From Mucilaginibacter aquaedulcis (GTDB lineage Bacteria > Bacteroidota > Bacteroidia > Sphingobacteriales > Sphingobacteriaceae): a stretch of 64,000 bases of DNA. The stretch spans positions 1,612,001 through 1,676,000 of the forward strand of contig NZ_JAUFPR010000002.1 of the NCBI RefSeq assembly GCF_030409325.1, read 5' to 3'. This document shows positions 27,260 to 37,300 of the stretch, in pieces (position 1 is the first letter of the stretch; every line of letters starts with the position of its first letter). Made by a program: the position numbers and the translations under genes. The notes under the pieces were generated by a model. The model was not told the origin of the DNA. It searched no databases and worked only from the letters and a program-made list of their open reading frames with translations.

Positions 27260-29075
27260 ATATTTTGCAGGCCATATCTTTAAGAAGTGCTGACCTGTTT
27301 TGGCAGTCGGTCAACTCCCATGTATTATGGCTTGCAAGCCAGTCGTTATTAATGGAGAATGACGAACCTTCATAGATTGGAATTTTTGCTATGAAACGGT
27401 CATTATCGCCGGACTTGTTATCTTCATTTCCAAGCAAAGTCAGGTTACCTATCGTGTTTTTAAGCGGCTCTAATTGCCCGTTGACCACTGCTCCCTCCGC
27501 AGCATGCGGATAAATATGTTCAATTGTCATGTCATTAAAATCATGTACCTTTTCTTTATTGTTACTCGGAACACCAATTGCGCCATCCTTATACCATTTG
27601 TAAAAATATTCGATACATAGTAAGAAATACTTCAGTGGCTTGTTACTTTTCCCCGTCCTGTAATACCTTAAATCATCCAGTAAGCGTCTGAACATTTCGT
27701 CATTTGCCTGATCTTGAAGTGGTGAAAGTTTTTCGATTAATCTGGCCACGTTGTAGCTTGAAATATGTTCCCTCAAGTGCCTTGCCTCCTGGTTATAAAG
27801 CCTAATGAGGTCACCAGTGTAAAGTTTACAAACCACTACGTATCGAAAAACGAATCTTTCCAGTATCTGGACAATTTTATTAAATTCTCTGTGATCGAGT
27901 AACTGAGCAGCAAGCAGGAAAGGCAGGCATTCCGTATGGTTAAGACCGTTAATCAGCAGGTATAGTCGATTTCTGTCCCAATATTCTACTGGTCCTTTGT
28001 GTACGTAACACCATTGTCCTTCCATAATTTTACGAAGAACAGCTACATCGTTTTCCACCTTTTTCACCCTTAGCTGCACAGCGCCAGCGCTGACGTGATC
28101 AACTTCCTCAAGGAGATGTTCAGGCAGAAATTCTTTGAGCAATTCGAGATACAGGCTATTTGTGTTTAGCGCCTCCCCGGAATAAGAACTATAGATTGCA
28201 CGAAGAAAGATAGCGGTTACTGCCGGCTTATCCGTTAAAATTTCGTCCCAAGACGCTTCCACCAAAAGTTGAACATTAGGATGCTCCTCAACCACCCGCA
28301 GACTTTCTGCTCTGAATAAATCCCCTTCAGTTAAATTCTTTCCGCGATTATTTAACACTTGAAATAACTTGAAAGCCGCCTTGGCATTGGATGTTTGCAT
28401 CCTTAATATATAAAAGTCTTCCAATAAGACCTTTTCCATCGTTTTAAGGTTACCAATATGGTCACTGAGATTCGCGGATGTAGTCAATTCATTAGTTAAT
28501 GCATATATTTTTCCGTACGCGTACTGAAGGCGTTCGTTAGATACATTTTCTGGGGCTAACGTGGGCTTCTCGAGTATGCCATTGAAATATGCCTTGTCAT
28601 GTTTTGAAAGTTCCAGCACGTTTACTTTAGTAAGTACCGAGTTCACTTCAATTTGAAAATTGATAAATCTGATTTTTAGATCTTGTATTCTTTTGGTTAA
28701 GATCGTTTTCTCATTGTTTTTGCTGATATCCCCTTCAATGCGGAGAACCAAAGAATTGCAACACTGGATTATTGCAGATGCTAATAATATAAAAGTGGAT
28801 ATCCTTTGCTGGCCATCAACGATTTCAAATAATTTTTTGTCAGTACCTGTTAACGTATCTAAAATACACACGATCTGTCCAAAAAAATGACTTTCATTTT
28901 CGGTATTCATCTGCCGCTTCCGGAAGCACTTTTTAAGGTCGCGCAGAAAATCTTCGATTTCTGGTTGCTCCCAGGCGTAGCTACGTTGATATTTAGGAAT
29001 TCTATATATTGGCGTGAGTTGAAAGAAATTACCTACGGAATCGTAAATTGCTTTGACTTCAATATCGTTGCTCAT
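27249..29075 (-). CDS. DUF262/HNH (GmrSD- or SspE-like) nuclease
   Basis: The protein has 608 residues. The N-terminal DUF262 domain has the motifs KYQRSYAWEQPEI and FEIVDGQQRISTF (about residues 24-36 and 83-95), and the C-terminal half carries an HNH-like DUF1524 region with MTIEHIYPHAAE and NTIGNLTLLGN. Related proteins are modification-sensing restriction enzymes: GmrSD cuts glucosylated hydroxymethylcytosine DNA, and SspE needs host phosphorothioation. Its 3' end overlaps the dnd operon's last gene, and it forms an operon with an XRE regulator whose stop overlaps its ATG by 4 bp. It is the best candidate here for a nuclease that reads phosphorothioate status (inference from context). Confidence 0.82.
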   Translation of the reverse strand: MSNDIEVKAIYDSVGNFFQLTPIYRIPKYQRSYAWEQPEIEDFLRDLKKCFRKRQMNTENESHFFGQIVCILDTLTGTDKKLFEIVDGQQRISTFILLASAIIQCCNSLVLRIEGDISKNNEKTILTKRIQDLKIRFINFQIEVNSVLTKVNVLELSKHDKAYFNGILEKPTLAPENVSNERLQYAYGKIYALTNELTTSANLSDHIGNLKTMEKVLLEDFYILRMQTSNAKAAFKLFQVLNNRGKNLTEGDLFRAESLRVVEEHPNVQLLVEASWDEILTDKPAVTAIFLRAIYSSYSGEALNTNSLYLELLKEFLPEHLLEEVDHVSAGAVQLRVKKVENDVAVLRKIMEGQWCYVHKGPVEYWDRNRLYLLINGLNHTECLPFLLAAQLLDHREFNKIVQILERFVFRYVVVCKLYTGDLIRLYNQEARHLREHISSYNVARLIEKLSPLQDQANDEMFRRLLDDLRYYRTGKSNKPLKYFLLCIEYFYKWYKDGAIGVPSNNKEKVHDFNDMTIEHIYPHAAEGAVVNGQLEPLKNTIGNLTLLGNEDNKSGDNDRFIAKIPIYEGSSFSINNDWLASHNTWELTDCQNRSALLKDMACKIFKI

Positions 29076-29317
29076 GATAAATCTAATAATTCTCTAACAT
29101 CGACATTTAACCCTTTGGCTAACTCCACCAGTGTGGTGACATTACAATTTGCGTTTCCTGTTTCGAGCTTGCTAATTTTTGCACGATCAACATCGCATCG
29201 GTAAGAAACCTCATCTTGACTCAAGCCTTTTTCAAGCCTTATTTTATAAATACGGGTCCCGAGCTTTTTTAACAGTACCTTGTTTTTTTCCTTCATGTCA
29301 ATGGGAAGGAAATTCAC
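29072..29317 (-). CDS. small XRE-family HTH regulator
   Basis: The 81-residue protein is essentially one Cro/C1-type HTH (LGTRIYKIRLEKGLSQDEVS, YRCDVDRAKISKLETGNANC). The frame opens with GTG 29317; ATG 29296 (MKEKNKVLLKKL) is a plausible shorter start. Its TGA overlaps the ATG of the DUF262/HNH gene (ATGA), the classic controller-restriction enzyme coupling. It probably represses or times expression of the nuclease through the palindrome just upstream. It marks the right border of the island. Confidence 0.85.
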   Translation of the reverse strand: MNFLPIDMKEKNKVLLKKLGTRIYKIRLEKGLSQDEVSYRCDVDRAKISKLETGNANCNVTTLVELAKGLNVDVRELLDLS

Positions 29318-29336
29318 ACAATTTTTCTATAATATT

Positions 29337-29354
29337 TGTGGCAGATCTACCACA
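29337..29354. promoter_or_regulatory. operator-like palindrome before the XRE-DUF262 operon
   Basis: TGTGGCAGATCTACCACA is an 18-bp inverted repeat (one mismatched pair) located 20 bp upstream of the GTG at 29317, in the promoter region of the minus-strand operon. It is a likely binding site for the small XRE protein. Confidence 0.55.
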
Positions 29355-29759
29355 TTTATACATATATATTAAAAGATATTCTTTTGCCATTTCCTAGATA
29401 TTAGGCTATGCCATACTAAATGATAAAATTACCGTCATCCAACCACGGGTTCAGTCCACCGCACATTCGGTATTAAAGACTGATCGGCAATCACCACCTG
29501 AGATTTTCGCCTGATCATTCCCCCCGCAGATACATGATGCCTTTTGCCGACATCCTCCATTGCTGCTCTGTCGTAGGCAGGCCCAAAGCCGTGGCTGTAG
29601 TCCGGCTATTTTAATCCGCATAATTTTTAGATTACTAAAGCGTCCTTACCGTTTCAACCGAAGAAAGTTATGACTTTGCTGTTCGCAAATGTTTTTATTT
29701 TACAGAAATACTATATTTGAGCTTCTGGCGCAGAGCGCCCGGTCATTAACTCATCGATT
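29355..29759. other. intergenic region with a possible gene fragment
   Basis: No intact gene is seen. On the minus strand 29435-29606 reads as an uninterrupted protein-like piece (including RKSQVVIADQSLIPNVRW) that begins right after a stop, so it may be the tail of a decayed gene. Base composition changes here from AT-rich island to more balanced sequence, and this is the probable right junction. Confidence 0.3.
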
Positions 29760-29939
29760 ATGGAAAAATTAACAGAACTCAAAGCACTGGTGGAAACCGC
29801 CGAAAAGGAAGGTGCAGCCTTTTACGAAAAAAATAATAAAGCTGCCGGCACCCGTCTGCGTAACGCTTTACAGCAGATCAAAGTGATCGCTACAGACCTG
29901 CGTAAGGATGTAACCGAAAAGAAGAACGCCGAAAAATAA
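29760..29939 (+). CDS. Hc1-type histone H1-like protein
   Basis: This 59-residue protein (MEKLTELKALVETAEKEGAA..., ending KDVTEKKNAEK) is Lys-rich and helical and matches the short Bacteroidota histone H1-like family (Hc1). It contains the family segment AFYEKNNKAAGTRLRNALQQ. Such proteins are abundant and bind DNA non-specifically in the nucleoid. It stands alone, followed by a strong hairpin, and is likely a constitutive single gene. Confidence 0.85.
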   Translation: MEKLTELKALVETAEKEGAAFYEKNNKAAGTRLRNALQQIKVIATDLRKDVTEKKNAEK

Positions 29940-29948
29940 CAGGAGACA

Positions 29949-29967
29949 GGGCCCGCGCTTGCGGGCC
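29949..29967 (+). terminator. hairpin after the Hc1 gene
   Basis: A GC-only stem (GGCCCGC / GCGGGCC around a GCTT loop) lies about 10 bp after the stop codon and is followed by a short T stretch (ACTTTC). Confidence 0.65.
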
Positions 29968-30137
29968 TGACTTTCGGAAAAATAATGCTTGCCCCCCTTA
30001 ACCTGGTAATCGATAACTACCATATATCGTCTGTCGATGGTCGGCAGGCCGCCCATTTGGCCTCGCCGAAAATAACAACGTGAATACTTAGACAATATTC
30101 TTAATTTGGTGGTAACTAATAACCCCCATCATTACTT

Positions 30138-30560
30138 ATGCCACATAAAGGGTTTTTCAGAAGTATTTTTTGTATAGATGATGATAAAACTGACCTTTTT
30201 ATCGCAGAAAAATATCTCAAGGGCTTGTTGGTTAACCCCGAAGTAATGTTATTCATGAATGGAAAAAATGCTATCGACAAACTGATGGATCTCAGGCAAG
30301 CTGATCCGGGCGGCTTACCTGATTACATATTACTGGACCTTAATATGCCCGTGATGGACGGATGGGCTTTCCTTGACGAAATTTATCGTATGAGGATTGA
30401 TCTTTGGTGCGATTCCGCCATATATATCCTTAGCTCATCAGTGGACGTAACGCATGTCGAAAGGGCGAAACGCTACCCGATTGTTAAAGGCTTTATTTCA
30501 AAACCGCTTAACCGCGAAAAGTTCCGGAGTACGTTTCTCAGCGCTTTACCTGATGTATGA
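30138..30560 (+). CDS. single-domain response regulator (CheY-like)
   Basis: The 140-residue protein is a receiver domain only. It has the acidic pair CIDDDKTD (residues 12-19), the phosphoacceptor Asp in LLDLNMPVMDGW, the Ser switch LSSSVD and the conserved Lys in ISKPLN. There is no output domain, so it must act by protein contact or phosphotransfer, as in the many stand-alone receivers of Sphingobacteria. A CHASE3-PAS histidine kinase lies 0.7 kb away on the other strand and is a possible partner (inference). Confidence 0.9.
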   Translation: MPHKGFFRSIFCIDDDKTDLFIAEKYLKGLLVNPEVMLFMNGKNAIDKLMDLRQADPGGLPDYILLDLNMPVMDGWAFLDEIYRMRIDLWCDSAIYILSSSVDVTHVERAKRYPIVKGFISKPLNREKFRSTFLSALPDV

Positions 30561-30930
30561 ACCGATCCTGAAAGTCCTTTGCCCGAAACCGTTACCATTT
30601 CTCCATTAAGCTTTATTCGCGCCGATCCAATCCTTTCCATATTTAATGATCTTAGCTTTTAAGAATAACTTCCAGATATTGTTTATCGTTATCATCGGAC
30701 GGCTTTTTTTAATAGGAAGATCTAGAATACCCTCCGGCTGGCGACTTCATCAACACCATCCGTCTTCGCCCCGTATACGGCGCGCGAGCTGAAAACTATG
30801 ATCCTTAAAATTACGGCCTGTGGTTAAAATCTTGTAGGCAAAAACGGACACTAAGCACCAGGCTTCACGGAATCAACACTCGTTTCAAGTCTGGCATCAT
30901 ATTTATGATCTATCGGTTGTCTACAAATTA

Positions 30931-31086
30931 ATGAATATGAAAACCACGAGCAATAAGCCTTCAGTATTACTTAAAAAAACAGAGAAGGAACTAAAGAATA
31001 TATTAGAAAATGACATCCGGAATATGCACCCCGTAAAAGATGCTGCGATCAGAAACGCATTCTTTCTACTACTCATAACCGCTTAA
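30931..31086 (+). CDS. possible 51-residue hypothetical protein
   Basis: ATG 30931 to TAA 31084-31086 gives a Lys-rich helical peptide (MNMKTTSNKPSVLLKKTEKE...) ending in a hydrophobic tail (FFLLLITA). It is unrecognised and may be chance. Nothing else is visible between 30561 and 31233. Confidence 0.25.
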   Translation: MNMKTTSNKPSVLLKKTEKELKNILENDIRNMHPVKDAAIRNAFFLLLITA

Positions 31087-31233
31087 TTTTGTCATATCTA
31101 CAGCTAGGTAAGCGTTCCATGAACGCTTTTACTGTTTACATGCTAATTATGAAGCCGTTATCTTATGCTTTCTGCGCAAGGTAAATTTGTTGACATCGAC
31201 AATTTTCAGATCAGGAATGCGGTTCATAAAACC

Positions 31234-33264
31234 TTAGCTCCTTTCCAGGGGCAAGCTAAAATAAAAAGTGGATCCTGCACCGGGTTCACTTTCCGCCCAA
31301 ACCTTTCCGTCGTGGCGCTGGATAATCTCTGAGCTCAGGTACAACCCAATACCGAAACCCGAGATGTGTTTGGTATATTCCGTACCTACGCGATAATAAC
31401 GGTCGAAGATTTTAGAGAGATCCTCAGGGTTAATTCCCATTCCTTCATCCTGAACGCTCAGTACAGCATGGTCATTCTCAACCAGGCAACGCACAGTAAC
31501 CATGGTTTCCTTAGGTGAATATTTGACAGCGTTTGACAACAGGTTGGAGATAACTGCCCCGATCTTCTCCCAATCCGCTGAAACCGCAATCGCTGACTCG
31601 GGTTTAAAAACAAAAGTATGACCGCTTACAACCATACTTAGTTCATCGATTTGTTCCTCCACGAGATGAACCAGGTCAAATGATTCTTTGTGAATTTCCA
31701 GTTTACCTGATTCCAGTCGCGAAATATTCAGAAAGCCATTGATCAGGCTGGTCATTTTTTTGGTTTGCTGGTTGGCCTTATTAAGCGCATTGGCCACGAA
31801 AGGTTCTGCGTTATCCTTTAGCTTTTGCTGTAATACCTGAATAAGTGCCGTGAGGGAAGTTAACGGCGTCTTTAACTCATGGCTGGCCATACCGATGAAA
31901 TCATTTTTACGCTGATCGTCTCTTTTCTGCTCAGAAATATCACGGGCGATCTTGGACACGCCTGTTACCCTTCCCTCCTTATCAAAAATAGGTGAAATCG
32001 TCAGTGATACATCAATGAGCCTACTATCACTCGTACGGCGAACCGTTTCGTAATGGTCTATCTTTTCCCCATTACGCAGCCGGGTCAACAGGCCATGTTC
32101 CTCGTGCCATAAATCTTCAGGAACAATTTTAAGCATAGATTGACCAACGATGTCCGTTTCTTTATAACCAAATATCTGCTCCGCACCACGGTTCCAGGCG
32201 GTTACTACTCCTTCCAGGTCTTTTCCGATAATGGCATCATCTGATGCCTCTACAATGGCCACCAACTTGGCGTTGCGTTCATCAGCCTGCCGCAATTCAT
32301 CAACCATGTTTTGCAGTTGCTGCTGGCTTTCAGACAATTCCTCATTGGCTACCATTAACTCCTCATTAGTTGCCATCATTTCTTCATTGATAGCTGATAA
32401 CTCCTCGTTCAGGGCCTGTGTCACTTCCTCGCTGGCCTGCAAAGCTTCAGTGCGTTCGGCTACCCGCTGCTCCAGGAGGTTGTTAGCCCGGGCAAGTTCA
32501 TCCCTCGCTTCCACAACCTCCTCATTAATTGCCGTCAGTTCCTCGTTGGCTGCTGTAATCTCCTCGTTGGCCGCGGTCAACTCTTCATTTAATGACTGGG
32601 TCTCCTCCTCGCTCGCTTCCAGTTCGCGGCGGAGCCTGTCCTTTTCACGGATATCGCGGGTAACTTTCCGGTAAGAGAACAGGGAGATAAAAACTGCTGT
32701 CAAGATGGCAATAAGGATGAAAGCGGGTACCAGCCGGGTATAACGATTCCATTTGGCAATTCTTTCGCGAAGGAGAATTTGTTCGTCATATTCGGCCCTA
32801 GCAATAGCTTTTCTGAAACCATCCATCGCAGATTTACCCGCATTAAGATCAACGCCGCTGACCGGAAGATGTCGTTGTTTTTTGTTGACCAGTAGCTGCA
32901 ATATATCCAGCTTGAGATGAAGAATATCCCGGATGGCAGCGATGTTGGTCTGTTGCCCGGCATTATCTGCTGTCAGTTTTTGCAGCTCCGCTCCTAAATC
33001 TTGCGCCTCTTTGTATGCGCCGTTGTAAGGTTCCAGATAGCTGTCCTGACCGGAAAGCAAATATCCGCGCTGACCGGTTTCTGCATCTTTCATCACCGAG
33101 AGCAGCTTTTCCAGCTTTTGCATCACCTCGCCACTGTGTGCGACGGCGCGGTTACTATTTATTAACGTTTTATAGGTCAGCCAACTTACGGTGCCGACTA
33201 TTAAAAGGATTATGATGGAAAAGCCATACCCCAGTCTCAGATTACGGTTAAGCTTATTTGTCAT
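31234..33264 (-). CDS. CHASE3-PAS sensor histidine kinase
   Basis: ATG 33264 is chosen over the TTG at 33276, giving 676 residues. Order: TM1 (FSIIILLIVGTVSWL), an extracytoplasmic CHASE3 domain with the marker AETGQRGYLLSG, TM2 (FILIAILTAVFISLF), and a long coiled coil of repeated (A/T)NEE(L/I)-type heptads. Then comes a PAS domain with PAC (about 335-445), a HisKA domain with phosphoacceptor FIGMASHELKTPLTSL, and an HATPase_c domain (NAVKYSPKE, DEGMGI, GFGIGL). It senses an unknown extracellular signal. No receiver domain is fused; the CheY-like protein at 30.1 kb may be its partner. Confidence 0.92.
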   Translation of the reverse strand: MTNKLNRNLRLGYGFSIIILLIVGTVSWLTYKTLINSNRAVAHSGEVMQKLEKLLSVMKDAETGQRGYLLSGQDSYLEPYNGAYKEAQDLGAELQKLTADNAGQQTNIAAIRDILHLKLDILQLLVNKKQRHLPVSGVDLNAGKSAMDGFRKAIARAEYDEQILLRERIAKWNRYTRLVPAFILIAILTAVFISLFSYRKVTRDIREKDRLRRELEASEEETQSLNEELTAANEEITAANEELTAINEEVVEARDELARANNLLEQRVAERTEALQASEEVTQALNEELSAINEEMMATNEELMVANEELSESQQQLQNMVDELRQADERNAKLVAIVEASDDAIIGKDLEGVVTAWNRGAEQIFGYKETDIVGQSMLKIVPEDLWHEEHGLLTRLRNGEKIDHYETVRRTSDSRLIDVSLTISPIFDKEGRVTGVSKIARDISEQKRDDQRKNDFIGMASHELKTPLTSLTALIQVLQQKLKDNAEPFVANALNKANQQTKKMTSLINGFLNISRLESGKLEIHKESFDLVHLVEEQIDELSMVVSGHTFVFKPESAIAVSADWEKIGAVISNLLSNAVKYSPKETMVTVRCLVENDHAVLSVQDEGMGINPEDLSKIFDRYYRVGTEYTKHISGFGIGLYLSSEIIQRHDGKVWAESEPGAGSTFYFSLPLERS

Positions 33265-34372
33265 GATAGGTAGCAAATTGAATCGCTAAGATAAAGGTTT
33301 GGATTTGTTTAAAACATCATTATAAATTTGATATACATGCTTAATAACGCTGGATAATTGCTAGGTTCAAAAAATCCAGTAAGCGGAATATCCTGGTGCG
33401 GCATGATCATCCGAAGCCAAAACCAATTGCATTATCGAGCAGTATATTTGAAGATCAAAAATTTCAATTAATGAATTGCCCGGTCATCTAAAAATGTTCC
33501 GGTAACGACGAGTGGTAGTTTTCAATGTCGTCCGGAAATTCATAACGCAGAACAATTACGATTATAATCAAGTTTCATAGGGATATCAAATCTATCTTAC
33601 AGGGTATAAAAATGACATATTCATCTAAAATTAATTATTGCCTGTTATTACTGATTAAACGAACCGCAAATTTGTTCTCACGCGGTATCATCTTGGCGAT
33701 AACGGCCGGTCAATTGCATCACTGATGAATACCAATAAAACTACCGGTAATACAGATGCCCGCGAAATAAATATTTCTATCATAAGCTCACGGGCAGCAA
33801 TAAAAGCGCCGGTTTTATCGGTTATATGGAAGGCAAAAAACAAAAACCCCGAAAAACTCCGGGGCTTAACATGCTGGCAGTCATCCCTAACTCGCACTCC
33901 AACATATTGAGGCAAAGTTAGTTATTTTAGATATACGTTATGTAACATCATGGTTAGACTTGTAAATCGTAGCGTGTAGAAACTATTTTTTGCCGGTTGC
34001 ATCAGAATCTAAATCATAGTTTTAGCCTCCTATAACTTATGATATATATTTATAATATGATATATATAGTTTAAAAATAGAATTAGCCAAAGGAACCAAG
34101 TTTTGTGGCAAGCTGCAATTTGAAAGATATCATAGTGACTAAAGAATAAAGGCATTCAAAACCGGGAAAACTCCAGGTTTTTGCACCATTTCGATCGTTA
34201 AATAAAAAAACAGACAGGAGCCCATATCGGAAATCATCCACAGGAAAACATCAAAATGTGGGTAAGCTGACAACAGACGAGCAACTTATCTATAACGAAA
34301 CAGGTATTTCGATGGCAAATATCAAACGATTCCAGACGCAAAGACTCGTAAAAAATACATAATCGGTACGTT
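33265..34372. other. 1.1-kb intergenic region
   Basis: No credible protein gene is visible. ORFs here are short and overlap both strands around a hairpin. The only structured element is the candidate small RNA at 33835-33906. The 3' end of the imuA-imuB-dnaE2 operon enters from the right without an obvious terminator near the dnaE2 stop. Confidence 0.4.
33835..33906 (-). ncRNA. candidate small RNA with own promoter and terminator
   Basis: On the minus strand an exact Bacteroidota -7 element, TAACTTTG (33920-33913), is followed about 70 nt later by a hairpin CCCCG...CGGGG (33847-33864) and a long T-rich tract (33846-33835). Between them there is no convincing ORF. This promoter-terminator pair could make a short untranslated RNA of about 70 nt. 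No good -33 TTTG is seen at the right distance, so this is tentative. The hairpin could also end a long dnaE2 3' UTR. Confidence 0.35.
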
Positions 34373-37300
34373 TTAATGAAAATTCCTTCCTTTATGGATC
34401 GCGGTTTCCGCGGATCCTCCCGACCGCCCGTCATAATTGACAGGTTTGGTGGTCTCATCCCCACGCATCAGAGTTTGCGGTAAAGCCCCGCCATTGCTTT
34501 CGGTTAAAGCATTGAGCAATGCCGTCAGGTTAAAACACCTTCGAACCACCACATGCGTGACACCGTTGGCGACCTGCAGTTTACCTTCGACCATCAGCAG
34601 TTTGGACTGCACGATCTCTTTGCGGTAGGTATCGAATAACTGCTGCCAGACCACGAGATTGGCTGAGCCCGTTTCATCTTCCAGCGTCATAAACAGCACC
34701 CCTTTAGCCGTACCCGGCCGCTGCCGTACCGTGATCAGTCCGGCCAGGCGCACCCGGTCGCCATCCTGATAACGCCCCAGCTCGATCACCCTCACATTGC
34801 GTAAAGCCGAGAGCCGGGAACGGATCAGCTGTACCGGGTGGTCCTTTAGCGAAAGCCCGGTCGAAATATAATCCTGAACCACGTGCTCTCCCCGGGTCAT
34901 CAGCGGCAGCGGCACCGCATCCTCCAATACCGTTTCAGACACCCGCCCATCAAATAAACCGATAGGGCGGTCCGCCAGCGCGGAAACTTCCCAGAGCGCC
35001 ATCCGGCGGTCTGCCCCCAAGGATCGGAAGGCATCGGCATCGGCCAGCTTCTCCAGCGCCGCTTCCGGTACGCCTGCTGACCGCAGTTGGTCGATGTGCC
35101 GGTAGCCCTCCTCCCGCATGGCCACCAATACCGCCATATCCTCCTCCCGCAATCCTTTTACCTGGCGAAAACCCAAACGCACCGCCCGGTATTTCCCCTC
35201 TTTGTGCTCCAGCGTATTATCCCATTCCGAAAAATTTACGTCCACCGGCAACACCTGTACCTGGTGCCGCTGCGCATCCTGAACGATCTGCGCAGGCTGG
35301 TAAAATCCCATCGGCTGACTGTTCAGTAAAGCCGCGCAGAACGCATCCGGGTAATGAAACTTCAGCCAGCAGGAAATGTAGACCAGCAAAGCAAAAGAGG
35401 CAGCATGGCTTTCGGGAAAGCCATAACCCTCAAAGCCCTGCAGCTGCTTGAAGATCCGGACCGCGAAATCCTCCTCATAGCCCCGGGCGACCATGCCCTC
35501 CACCAGCTTCCGTTCGTAGATATGCAGCTTGCCGTTGGCCTTGAAGGAAGCCATGCTCCGCCGTAACTGGTCAGCCTCGGCAGGCGTAAAACCCGCGGCG
35601 ACAATGGCGATCTCCATCGCCTGTTCCTGGAACAGGGGCACGCCCAGCGTCCGCCCCAGGATCTCCTCCAGTTCCCTGGAGGGATAAGTTACCGGCTCCT
35701 CCCCGTTGCGGCGACGCAGGTAAGGATGCACCATGTCGCCTTGTATCGGTCCGGGCCGTACAATGGCTACCTCGATCACCAGGTCATAGAATTTCCGGGG
35801 TTTAAGGCGCGGCAGCATGGACATTTGTGCCCGGCTCTCGATCTGGAAAACACCGATGGTATCTGCCCTGCAGATCATATCGTATACGAGGGGATCATCC
35901 TGGGGCACATTGGCCAGCGTCAGTTTGCGTCCTTCATGTTTCCATACCAGCTCAAACGCCTTGCGGATCATCGTCAGCATACCCAGCCCCAGCACATCGA
36001 TCTTCAGGATACCCAGATCTTCCAGGTCATCCTTGTTCCATTCCACCTGTGTGCGGTCGGCCATGCGCGCGTTCAGCACCGGGCAAAAGTGAGACAGCTT
36101 ACCTTCCGTGATCACAAAACCGCCAGTATGCTGCCCGAGTTGCCTCGGAAAGCCGATCAGCTGACAGGTCAGTTCCAGTACCTTGCGGATCAGCGGATCG
36201 TGCGGGTTCAGGCCCTGGTCGCGCAGGCGTTGCTCATCAAAACCCTCCTCGTAAAAATCCCAGATCGTGGCACCGATACGTTTGATCGTATCTTCCGATA
36301 GCCCCATGGCCTTACCCACGTCACGGATAGCGCCCTTGTGCCGCTCCTGGGTGACCGTGGCCACGATCGCCGCCCGGTCGCGGCCATAGTCCCGGTAGAT
36401 GAACTGGATGATCTCTTCCCGGCGCTCATGCTCATAATCCACGTCGATATCCGGCCATTCATCACGCGCCTCAGACATGAATCGGGAGAACAGCAGGCGA
36501 AACTTCGAGGGATCAATAGCCGTAATACCCAGGCAAAAACAGATCGTGGAGTTTGCCGCCGAACCACGACCCTGGTGCAGGATCTCCCAGTCTTCAGCCT
36601 GCTGCGTGATCTTATATACTCGCAGAAAATACCAGGCCAGCCGTCGCCTTTCGACAAAGGCGAGCTCAAATTCGATCTGGCGGCGATGCTTTTCCGGGAT
36701 CGGGTCGCCAAAACACGCTTTCGCCCGTTCCCAGGTCAGCTTCTCCAGCCGCTGCTGACGCGTCAGCCCATCCACTAATACCTCTTCGGGTTCCAGGTAT
36801 TTTAGTTCATCGAGTGAGAAATGACAACTATCTGCGATGTACTGCGCATTGACGAGGGCTTCCGGATAGGCCCGGAACAGCCGGTATAACTCATCAACCG
36901 GTTTTAAAAAACGTTCTGCGTTGGGGTGCAGCTGGTAACCTGCGGTGTGGATCGTACATTTCTCGCGCGTGCAGGTAAGCACATCCTGCAACTCCCGCCT
37001 TTCAGGAACGTGGTACCAGGCATCCCCGGTAGCTACCATCGGCACGGCCGTTTCCGCCAGGCGGTACAGACGCTTGGCATCCTCACCCATGTAATTGAAC
37101 GAAGCAGCCAGGTATAAGGAACTTCCGAAATGCCTGCGGTATTCCGCCAGATCGCGAAGAAAACCCGCATCCAGCTCAAACCTGCCGTCCAGCCGGTCAG
37201 GGGGAACTGCCACAAATAGGATATCCGCGCTATGCTCATAAACATCCGCTTTATAAAGTTCACATTTACCTTTTTCGGTGCGCAGGTTACCCCGGGTAAG

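Noticed and set aside
10666..29317. Integrative element with att sites
   Set aside because: The island differs in base composition, but I found no integrase, transposase, tRNA gene or matching direct repeats at the borders.
29868..30095. 75-codon minus-strand ORF overlapping Hc1
   Set aside because: It covers the Hc1 3' end and its terminator hairpin; translation is Arg/Tyr-rich without a recognisable pattern.
33688..33915. Opposing short ORFs on both strands
   Set aside because: They cover the hairpin and -7 box of the candidate small RNA and have no protein-like features.
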